A DNA stretch of 18,440 nucleotides, taken from the NCBI GenBank assembly GCA_946616385.1, contig CAMOIZ010000009.1, positions 1 to 18,440 on the forward strand, in the 5' to 3' direction. Both the position numbers and the translations under genes were made by a program. The stretch is from an uncultured Bacteroidales bacterium. GTDB taxonomy: Bacteria; Bacteroidota; Bacteroidia; Bacteroidales; UBA932. Of this stretch, positions 1 to 6,355 are shown one piece after another (position 1 is the first letter of the stretch; each line of letters begins with the position of its first letter). Under the pieces are notes generated by a model that was not told where the DNA came from, searched no databases, and saw only the letters and a list, made by a program, of their open reading frames with translations.

Positions 1-2
1 GC

Positions 3-1850
3 AATTATGGGCTGAGCCGCGTGCTTGTTACCGTGGAACAGAAAACGGACTGGAAGTACAGCGGCTACGCCAGCATCATCGGATCCACCCTGCCCGGAGA
101 AGTGCTGATCCCTTCCAAATATTCCTTTGCGCGCTATGAGGACGGAAGGCTGCTGACCTTCAAGGGAAACTATGCCTATTCCGTCAGCATGAATGACGAA
201 ATGGGAAAGCAGGGACGCTTCAAGAACGGGGATTGGGTGCACTTTGTCTATAACGTCACACCGGTTGAGACGGTTGTCATCTCGCGGCAGAAAGTAAAGA
301 CGATCAACTACATTATTTCCGTCATTTTCCTGGGGCTGCTGTGCTTCCTGTTTTTCACGCTCGTGTCGATGCGCAAGGCAAGGCGCAGGGCGTTCGGGCA
401 GAGCTATTTCCAGACCAGGATACGCATGGTGGTGCTGGTATCCCTGGTATTGTCTCTGGTGACCATGGCGACGGTGAGCATGGCTTTCGTCATCAACCGG
501 AACGACTCTAACCGCAACATCATGATGTCGGAGAAAATCAACTGGATACAGTCGCTTGTCTCCGCCAGGGTGAGAGGTAACCTGCGCGGGGCCGACCTGC
601 GCTCTCCGGAAATGATACGCATCATCAGCGAAGTGGGAGGCAATACGAATTCCGACATCACGCTTTATTCGCCTTCCGGCATGGTGATGATGTCGACGGC
701 TCCCGACGTGTTTTACCAGCTGCTGGTCGAGCCAAGGATGGATCCTGAGGCCTATGTGTCCATCGTGAAGAACACGAGCCGCTATTTCATCCACAAGGAA
801 AAGGTGGGGAAGAGGTCGTTCTACAGCATGTACGCTCCCTTGCTCGGCGAAGAAGGCTCGGTGCAGGCCATCATCTGCTCGCCTTACACCGATGAAAGCT
901 ACGATTTCGAGTCTTACGTCGTGAGCCATTCACTGATGATAATATCCCTTTTCATCTTCCTCCTGCTGGTGGCCACTTTCATGGTTTCAAGGGTGCTGGA
1001 GCTGATGTTCAAGCCTCTTGTGGAGATGGGTACGAAGATGGATGCCGCCGGAGTGGGAGACCTGGAGTACATCAGTTACAACAATAAAGACGAAATCTCC
1101 GGCCTCGTGAACGCATACAACAGCATGGTGACCGAGCTGAGGGAAAGTACCCGTCAGCTCGCCCAGGCGGAGCGCGACAAGGCCTGGAGCGGAATGGCCC
1201 GCCAGGTGGCGCACGAGATCAAGAATCCGCTCACTCCGATGAAACTGCAGATCCAGCGCCTGATCCGTCTCAAGAACAAGGGGGATGACAGCTGGCAGAG
1301 CAAGTTCGACGAAATCAGTACCATACTCCTCGACCACATCGACATGCTTACCGACACTGCGAACGAGTTCTCGACCTTCGCGAAACTCTATACCCAGGAA
1401 CCGGATGAGATCGACCTGTCCGCCCTGCTACAGGAAGAGCTGTCGATTTTCGACAACCGCGACGGCATCAGCTTCGAGTTCGTAGGGCTCCCGGAAGTGA
1501 AGGTGATGGGCCCCAAGCCTCAGCTTACCCGTGTGTTCGTGAACCTTATCAACAATTCGGTGCAGGCCATGACCGAAAGGGGAGATGCCGAAGGAAAGGT
1601 AAGGGTGAGCCTGCGCAACTCCATCACCGACGGATTCTACGACATCGTTTTCGAAGACAGCGGCCCGGGTGTCGCGGAAGAAAATGTGGAGAAGCTCTTT
1701 ACGCCCAACTTCACCACCAAGAACGGCGGCAGCGGTCTGGGGCTGGCCATATCGAGAAGCGTCCTGGAGCGTTGCGGGGCGAGTATCTCATACAGCAGGT
1801 CTTTCTCGCTGGGAGGGGCGTGCTTTACTATTCTCTACCCTAAGGGATAA
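3..1850 (+). CDS. NtrY-like sensor histidine kinase (5' end outside window)
   Basis: This is a membrane sensor kinase that would autophosphorylate on histidine and pass the phosphate to a response regulator not encoded in this window. The frame is open to the left edge, so the N-terminus is missing. Numbering from the GTG at position 21, membrane segments lie near residues 97-116, 136-157 and 302-324. An Arg/Lys-rich loop (117-135) between the first two should be cytoplasmic. The segment at about 158-301 should be the periplasmic sensor, and the part before residue 97 probably belongs to a first extracytoplasmic domain. HAMP follows at about 325-377. The phospho-acceptor is His398 in QVAHEIKNPLTPMK, the wording typical of NtrY kinases. 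The ATPase domain has an N-box (NLINNSVQAM, from residue 508), DSGPG (546-550) and GSGLGLA (570-576). All catalytic motifs look intact. The signal sensed cannot be told from sequence. Confidence 0.9.
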   Translation, partial: NYGLSRVLVTVEQKTDWKYSGYASIIGSTLPGEVLIPSKYSFARYEDGRLLTFKGNYAYSVSMNDEMGKQGRFKNGDWVHFVYNVTPVETVVISRQKVKTINYIISVIFLGLLCFLFFTLVSMRKARRRAFGQSYFQTRIRMVVLVSLVLSLVTMATVSMAFVINRNDSNRNIMMSEKINWIQSLVSARVRGNLRGADLRSPEMIRIISEVGGNTNSDITLYSPSGMVMMSTAPDVFYQLLVEPRMDPEAYVSIVKNTSRYFIHKEKVGKRSFYSMYAPLLGEEGSVQAIICSPYTDESYDFESYVVSHSLMIISLFIFLLLVATFMVSRVLELMFKPLVEMGTKMDAAGVGDLEYISYNNKDEISGLVNAYNSMVTELRESTRQLAQAERDKAWSGMARQVAHEIKNPLTPMKLQIQRLIRLKNKGDDSWQSKFDEISTILLDHIDMLTDTANEFSTFAKLYTQEPDEIDLSALLQEELSIFDNRDGISFEFVGLPEVKVMGPKPQLTRVFVNLINNSVQAMTERGDAEGKVRVSLRNSITDGFYDIVFEDSGPGVAEENVEKLFTPNFTTKNGGSGLGLAISRSVLERCGASISYSRSFSLGGACFTILYPKG

Positions 1851-1888
1851 TTTTTAGGATTGCCTGCTTAAATGTGCGCAGATTTCGT

Positions 1889-1896
1889 TATCTTTG
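1889..1896 (+). promoter_or_regulatory. Bacteroidota -7 promoter box upstream of engB
   Basis: TATCTTTG matches the Bacteroidota -7 consensus TAnnTTTG exactly. I see no convincing -33 TTTG at the expected distance of about 20 bases upstream. The box ends only four bases before the engB ATG at 1901, so the transcript would start at or within a few bases of the start codon. It also lies inside a possible longer N-terminal extension of engB starting at 1874, which argues against that extension. Confidence 0.6.
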
Positions 1897-1900
1897 TAGT

Positions 1901-2497
1901 ATGAAGATAACGGATGCAAAGTTTGCCGGCAGTTGCACGAGGGTTTCTGCTAAACCCAAGAGGCGGCTGCCCGAATTTGCCTTCATAGGCCGGTCGAACG
2001 TGGGTAAGAGCTCGCTCATCAACATGCTCACCGGCAACGGCAAACTTGCCATGACATCTTCTACTCCGGGAAAGACCAAGCTCATCAATCATTTTCTGAT
2101 CAACGACAGGTGGTATCTGGTCGATCTTCCGGGATATGGCTATGCGAAAATGAGCCAGAAGGCCCGTGCCGAACTGGAACAGGTGATCAGCGACTACATA
2201 CTGGGTTCGGAAGAACTTGTATGCCTGTTCGTGCTTGTGGATTCCCGTTTCGACATCACCCGGGTGGACATCGACTTTCTTGCCGAACTTGGCGAAAAGG
2301 GCGTTCCTTTCGCAATAGTCTTCACCAAGTGCGACAAGCAGAGCGCGACGGCCACAGCCGCGCAGATCGAGAAAGACCGCGAGATTCTCCTGCAGGACTG
2401 GGAGAGCCTGCCGCCGATGTTTGCGAGCTCGTCTTCGAAAAAGACGGGCCGGGAAGAGATTTTGGACTACATAGGATCTTTATTGTCAGACAAATAG
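1901..2497 (+). CDS. engB: Ribosome biogenesis GTP-binding protein EngB (YsxC/YihA)
   Basis: EngB is a small TRAFAC-class GTPase needed for assembly of the large ribosomal subunit. The 198-residue product has the usual family length. The nucleotide-binding motifs appear in order: G1 GRSNVGKSS (30-38), G2 TPGKT (55-59), G3 DLPG (75-78), G4 TKCD (142-145) and G5 SSSKKTG (177-183). I chose ATG 1901 because it gives the family-typical N-terminus (MKITDAKF...) and because the promoter box at 1889-1896 lies upstream of it. An in-frame ATG at 1874 would place the promoter inside the gene. The stop is four bases before prs, so the two are probably cotranscribed, with der close behind. That groups two ribosome-assembly GTPases with nucleotide precursor synthesis. 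Confidence 0.95.
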   Translation: MKITDAKFAGSCTRVSAKPKRRLPEFAFIGRSNVGKSSLINMLTGNGKLAMTSSTPGKTKLINHFLINDRWYLVDLPGYGYAKMSQKARAELEQVISDYILGSEELVCLFVLVDSRFDITRVDIDFLAELGEKGVPFAIVFTKCDKQSATATAAQIEKDREILLQDWESLPPMFASSSSKKTGREEILDYIGSLLSDK

Positions 2498-2501
2498 TAT
2501 T

Positions 2502-3491
2502 ATGCAACACGAACACAGAATGCTTGTTTTCAGCTGCAAGGCCTCGGAAGCCTTTGCGCAGCGGGTTGTGAAGTATCTTCAGGAAACTGAGGGGGCGGAG
2601 GACGAACACATCGAACTCGGTGCCCTTGATGTCGACAAATTCAGCGACGGGGAGTTCCAGCCTTCGTATCGCGACAGCGTGCGCGGCGCAACTGTATTTC
2701 TCATCCAGAGCACCTTTCCTCCGGCAGACAATCTCATGGAGCTGCTGCTCTGCATCGATGCGGCAAAGCGCGCTTCCGCCGACAAGGTCATTGCAGTGAT
2801 CCCTTATTTCGGATGGGCCCGCCAGGACCGTAAGGACCGTCCCCGCGTGAGTATAGGTGCCAAGCTTGTCGCAAATCTCCTGCGCGCTGCAGGTTGCGAC
2901 CGGGTGATGACCTGCGACCTTCATGCCGACCAGATCCAGGGCTTCTTCGACATTCCTGTCGACCACATCTACGCCAGCGGAGTGTTCGTGAAAGCGATTT
3001 CCGAATCCACCCAGTTCAAGAACCTCGCCATTGCGGCTCCCGACATGGGCGGAGCCAAGAGGGCCAATGCTTATTCGAAGTTCTTCAGCAAGCGCCGCGA
3101 CTGCCCTGTGATTATCTGCCACAAGACCCGCGAGCGCGCGAACGTGGTGGCCGAGATCAAGGCCATCGGCGAAGTTGAAGGCAAGGATGTTGTGATAGTA
3201 GACGATATGATCGATACCGCCGGCACCCTCTGCAAGGCGGCCGATGTGCTCAAGAAGATGGGTGCGAAGAGCGTGCGTGCATGCGCCAGCCACGGAGTCC
3301 TCTCCGGAGGAGCTGCGAATAGGATCATGGAATCCGCTCTCGACGAAGTATATATCACCGACACAATCCCTCATCCCGAGCTCGAGAATCACCCGAAAAT
3401 CAAGGTTCTCAGCATAGCTCCGGTGTTCGCTACCATTATGCGAAGGGTTTACAGATATGAACCGGTAAGCACCGAATTCGAAATAAAGTAA
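2502..3491 (+). CDS. prs: Ribose-phosphate pyrophosphokinase (PRPP synthetase)
   Basis: Prs transfers pyrophosphate from ATP to ribose 5-phosphate, giving PRPP for purine, pyrimidine, histidine, tryptophan and NAD synthesis. It is a soluble cytoplasmic enzyme. The 329-residue sequence has the ATP-binding region PYFGWARQDRK (101-111; PYYGYARQDRK in many homologues), the metal and ribose signature DLHADQIQGFFD (139-150), a flexible catalytic loop with HKTRER (197-202), and the PRPP-binding loop VIVDDMIDTAGT (221-232; usually ...DTGGT). A second Met at residue 7 is an alternative start, but ATG 2502 sits well against the engB stop. The stop codon directly abuts the ATG of the next small gene, so this is a tightly packed operon. 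Confidence 0.95.
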   Translation: MQHEHRMLVFSCKASEAFAQRVVKYLQETEGAEDEHIELGALDVDKFSDGEFQPSYRDSVRGATVFLIQSTFPPADNLMELLLCIDAAKRASADKVIAVIPYFGWARQDRKDRPRVSIGAKLVANLLRAAGCDRVMTCDLHADQIQGFFDIPVDHIYASGVFVKAISESTQFKNLAIAAPDMGGAKRANAYSKFFSKRRDCPVIICHKTRERANVVAEIKAIGEVEGKDVVIVDDMIDTAGTLCKAADVLKKMGAKSVRACASHGVLSGGAANRIMESALDEVYITDTIPHPELENHPKIKVLSIAPVFATIMRRVYRYEPVSTEFEIK

Positions 3492-3728
3492 ATGAAAGTT
3501 TTTCTCGCCGCCATACTTCTTGTGGGAATCTGCGTTCTTCTGCTCAGCGTGGGCATACTTTTCAAACGCGGATTCCCGCAGTATGACGTGGGCAGCAACG
3601 AAAAACTCAAGGCGCGCGGAATCACCTGCTATCGCGAAGAAGACGAGCGCCTCCACCGCAGGAGAGTCTGCAGCGGCAATTTCAGCGATGCCTGCGCAGA
3701 CTGTACGCTGTATAAAACGAATAAATGA
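3492..3728 (+). CDS. Small membrane protein with cysteine-rich C-terminal tail, function unknown
   Basis: I do not recognise a named family for this 78-residue protein. Residues 3-24 are strongly hydrophobic and form one membrane segment or an uncleaved signal anchor. A basic residue pair follows (FKRGFP), which favours a cytoplasmic tail. The tail carries Cys46, Cys60, Cys68 and Cys71, a C-x13-C-x7-C-x2-C spacing, and is rich in charged residues. A fifth cysteine (Cys14) lies in the membrane segment. An N-terminal helix followed by a four-cysteine tail recalls the layout of NqrM, the iron-delivering maturation factor of Na+-NQR, but I see no direct sequence match and no nqr genes here. The ATG touches the prs stop with no gap, and the stop is one base before the der ATG. 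That perfect packing supports a real gene. Confidence 0.75.
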   Translation: MKVFLAAILLVGICVLLLSVGILFKRGFPQYDVGSNEKLKARGITCYREEDERLHRRRVCSGNFSDACADCTLYKTNK

Positions 3729-3729
3729 T

Positions 3730-5040
3730 ATGAACGGACTTGTAGCAATCGTTGGCCGGCCGAATGTCGGCAAATCCACACTCTTCAACCGCCTCGTGGG
3801 AATGCGGCAGGCGATCGTCGACGACACCGCCGGCGTGACCCGCGACCGCCATTATGGCAAGAGCGACTGGAACGGTCGCGAGTTCTCCGTGGTTGACACC
3901 GGAGGATACACCTCCAACTCCGATGACGTGTTCGAAACCGCCATCCGCCGTCAGGTGCAGATTGCCATCGACGAGGCCGATGTGATCCTCTTCATGGTGG
4001 AAGCCGCCACAGGCATAACCGACTACGACTCGGAGATCGCTGATGTGCTGCGCCGTTCGCGCAAACCCGTGATCCTCTGCGTGAACAAGGTGGATTCCGG
4101 CGAGAAGATGTACGATGCCTACGAGTTCTACGGGCTCGGCCTGGGAGACGTTTACTCCATCTCCGCCGCCAATGGCAGCGGCACGGGCGACCTGCTGGAT
4201 GCAGTGGTGAAGGCCCTTCCGGAAGAGAAGGAAGAGGAGGATCCGTACGCCGGGCTTCCGCGCATCGCCATAGTGGGCAAGCCGAACGTGGGCAAGTCGT
4301 CCATCACCAACGCTCTGCTCGGCGAGGAACGCAACATCGTCACGCCCGTGGCAGGCACCACCCGCGATTCGATAGAGACGCATTACAATAAATTCGGCCA
4401 TGAATTCATGCTGGTCGACACCGCCGGCATACGCAAGAAAGGCAAGGTGACCGAGGATCTCGAGTTCTACTCCGTTATGCGTTCCATCCGTGCCATCGAG
4501 CACAGCGACGTGTGCGTGCTGATGATAGACGCCACTTCCGGAATGGAGGCTCAGGACATGAACATCTTCAACCTCATCATACGCAACCGCAAGGGGTGTG
4601 TGGTAGTGGTGAACAAATGGGACCTTTTCGTGAAGGACTCCAAGACCATGAAGGAATACACCGAGTCCCTCAAGTCCCGCCTGGCTCCATTCGACGACGT
4701 GCCCGTGATATTCACTTCGGTAGTCAAGATGCAGCGTATCCAGGATGTGCTCGACGCCGTCGCCGAGGTTTATGCCAACTACTCGCAGAAGATTCCGACA
4801 GCCCGCCTGAACGAGGCGCTACTGCCTGTAATCGAGGAAACCCCTCCTCCGGCATGGAAGGGAAAATATGTGAAAATCAAGTACATAACCCAGCTGCCGA
4901 CAAGTTTCCCTTCGTTCGCATTCTTCTGCAATCTTCCTCAATACATCAAGGATCCCTACAAGCGTTTCCTTGAGAATCAGCTACGCCGCCACTTCAAACT
5001 GACAGGCTGCCCGGTGCAGATTTACTGCAGGCAGAAGTAG
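3730..5040 (+). CDS. der: Ribosome biogenesis GTPase Der (EngA)
   Basis: Der is a two-GTPase-domain protein that binds the 50S precursor and is essential in most bacteria. The 436-residue product has the normal length. Domain 1 shows GRPNVGKS (9-16), DTGG (56-59) and NKVD (119-122). Domain 2 shows GKPNVGKS (173-180), DTAG (220-223) and NKWD (295-298). The remainder, about 350-436, fits the C-terminal KH-like domain that contacts rRNA. An acidic linker (EEKEEEDP, about 155-162) joins the GTPase domains. I chose ATG 3730 because it gives the canonical start MNGLVAIVGRPNVGKS. A reading frame continuing upstream to 3520 only overlaps the small membrane-protein gene. It is the last gene before the exonuclease VII pair and ends four bases before xseA. 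Confidence 0.96.
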   Translation: MNGLVAIVGRPNVGKSTLFNRLVGMRQAIVDDTAGVTRDRHYGKSDWNGREFSVVDTGGYTSNSDDVFETAIRRQVQIAIDEADVILFMVEAATGITDYDSEIADVLRRSRKPVILCVNKVDSGEKMYDAYEFYGLGLGDVYSISAANGSGTGDLLDAVVKALPEEKEEEDPYAGLPRIAIVGKPNVGKSSITNALLGEERNIVTPVAGTTRDSIETHYNKFGHEFMLVDTAGIRKKGKVTEDLEFYSVMRSIRAIEHSDVCVLMIDATSGMEAQDMNIFNLIIRNRKGCVVVVNKWDLFVKDSKTMKEYTESLKSRLAPFDDVPVIFTSVVKMQRIQDVLDAVAEVYANYSQKIPTARLNEALLPVIEETPPPAWKGKYVKIKYITQLPTSFPSFAFFCNLPQYIKDPYKRFLENQLRRHFKLTGCPVQIYCRQK

Positions 5041-5044
5041 CGTT

Positions 5045-6145
5045 ATGGAAGACCATCATGAACTGACGCTCCTGGAACTTCAGGAGATAATCCGGGATGG
5101 CGTGGAAAGCGCCGTTCCGGATAAATTGTGGATAAAGGCGGAAGTGGCTTCGGTGCAGGCGCGGGGCAACGGGCATTGTTATCTGGAACTTTCGCAGTCG
5201 GAAGACGGGCGCCTGCTGGCGAAGGCCAGGGCCGTGATCTGGAAGAGCGTATGGTTTGCACTGAAGCGTTATTTCCGGGAAGCCACCGGCAGCGAACTCG
5301 CTCCCGGCATGCAGGTGATGGTGCGTGTTCAGGCCAGTTACAGCGAACTTTACGGCCTGACTCTGGTAGTCGACGAACTTGAACCGCAGTACACTCTCGG
5401 AGCGGCGGAACTCGAAAAGCGCAAGACCATAGAAAGACTCACGGAAGAAGGGCTGATGGACAGGCAGAAAGAACTCGAACTGGCCGAACTTCCCTATGCC
5501 CTGGCAGTGATTTCCGCATCCGATGCCGCCGGTTTCGGCGACTTCTGCCGTCATATTGAAGAAAACGAATACGGATTCAAGTTCCGGGTGGATCTTTTCC
5601 CCGCAACGATGCAGGGGGAGAATGCACCGGAAAGCATCGTGGATGCGATGGAGCAGGTGGAAATCGCAGGCGGGTACGATGCCGTCCTCATCATGCGAGG
5701 CGGCGGCTCGACTCTCGACCTTTCGTGTTTCGACGATTATGGCCTTGCATTCGCCATAGCGAGTTGCCCGATTCCCGTGTTCACGGCCATAGGCCACGAC
5801 CGCGACTATCATGTCGCCGACATGGTCGCCTTCGATTTCGTGAAGACTCCTACTGCATTGGCCGATCTTTTCATCGATGCCTTTGCCGCGGAAGACGAGC
5901 GCATCAGCGCCTTCAGCACCCGCCTGCGAGTGGCCTTGAGCAACAGGATTTCCGCAATGGAATCCGCTGTCAGCGTGCTGGAGCAGCGCATCAAAGCGGC
6001 TGACCCCCGCAACATACTTACCCGTGGGTATTCCCTGGTTACCGATGCCGACGGAGTGGTGCTGAATTCCGCTTCCGCGATACGCTCCGGACAGCGTGTG
6101 CGCCTGCTCTTCGCCGACGGCCACGTCGACGCTGAAGTTCTCTGA
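5045..6145 (+). CDS. xseA: Exodeoxyribonuclease VII large subunit
   Basis: XseA is the catalytic subunit of exonuclease VII, which degrades single-stranded DNA from both ends to acid-insoluble oligonucleotides. Residues about 5-115 form the OB-fold DNA-binding domain (LTLLELQEIIRDGV, LWIKAEVASVQ, GHCYLEL). The catalytic core follows. Residues matching the essential positions reported for the E. coli enzyme are visible: Asp166 in GFGDF, Arg218 in MRGGGS, and His251 and Asp254 in GHDRD (GHETD in E. coli). The TPTA motif is at 268-271 and DPRNILTRGYS near 320-330. At 366 residues it is clearly shorter than the 456-residue E. coli protein. The missing length falls in the coiled-coil segment between TPTA and DPRN, which is only about 50 residues here. 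The der stop lies four bases upstream, so it can be read from the engB promoter. Confidence 0.93.
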   Translation: MEDHHELTLLELQEIIRDGVESAVPDKLWIKAEVASVQARGNGHCYLELSQSEDGRLLAKARAVIWKSVWFALKRYFREATGSELAPGMQVMVRVQASYSELYGLTLVVDELEPQYTLGAAELEKRKTIERLTEEGLMDRQKELELAELPYALAVISASDAAGFGDFCRHIEENEYGFKFRVDLFPATMQGENAPESIVDAMEQVEIAGGYDAVLIMRGGGSTLDLSCFDDYGLAFAIASCPIPVFTAIGHDRDYHVADMVAFDFVKTPTALADLFIDAFAAEDERISAFSTRLRVALSNRISAMESAVSVLEQRIKAADPRNILTRGYSLVTDADGVVLNSASAIRSGQRVRLLFADGHVDAEVL

Positions 6146-6152
6146 CTTTTTG

Positions 6153-6160
6153 TATATTTG
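6153..6160 (+). promoter_or_regulatory. Bacteroidota -7 promoter box upstream of xseB and the glycogen genes
   Basis: TATATTTG matches TAnnTTTG. It lies seven bases after the xseA stop and eleven bases before the xseB ATG, predicting a leader of only about seven or eight bases. A -33 element is not obvious. Because xseB and glgB are one base apart, this box may drive the whole glycogen operon as well as xseB. Confidence 0.55.
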
Positions 6161-6171
6161 TAAGTTACGAT

Positions 6172-6354
6172 ATGACAGATAATTTTGATTATAAAAAGGC
6201 CCTGGAGGAGCTGGAAGCCATTTCAAAAAAGGTGGAAGACCCTTCGACGGCGCTTGGTGACATCGACGCCCTGATAAAGCGCGCCGATGCCCTGATAGCA
6301 TCTTGCCGTGAGTATCTTCGCACAGCCCGCAACAGTGCCGACAGAATAGAATAG
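6172..6354 (+). CDS. xseB: Exodeoxyribonuclease VII small subunit
   Basis: XseB is the small helical subunit that binds in several copies along the coiled coil of XseA and is required for a stable holoenzyme. The 60-residue product is short for the family (commonly 65-80), but its first half is typical: FDYKKALEELEAISKKVED, followed by a helix of the kind that pairs with XseA (LGDIDALIKRADALIASCREYL). It is acidic and predicted to be almost wholly helical, with a break at the proline near residue 24. It follows xseA by 26 bases that contain a promoter box, so its level could be set separately. The stop is one base before the glgB ATG. Confidence 0.9.
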   Translation: MTDNFDYKKALEELEAISKKVEDPSTALGDIDALIKRADALIASCREYLRTARNSADRIE

Positions 6355-6355
6355 T

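Noticed and set aside
1838..1858. CCCTAAGGG followed by a T-run at the end of the histidine kinase gene, as a terminator
   Set aside because: The stem would have only three base pairs, too weak for an intrinsic terminator.
1874..1900. Upstream ATG for engB at 1874
   Set aside because: The added nine residues are not typical of EngB, and the promoter box at 1889-1896 lies between the two starts.
3520..3729. Upstream extension of der to position 3520
   Set aside because: The added 70 residues overlap the packed small membrane-protein gene in another frame and precede the canonical Der N-terminus.
2322..3827. Minus-strand open frame of 501 codons opposite prs and its neighbours
   Set aside because: Explained by codon bias of the plus-strand genes. 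The translation has low-complexity shadow character and no recognisable domain.
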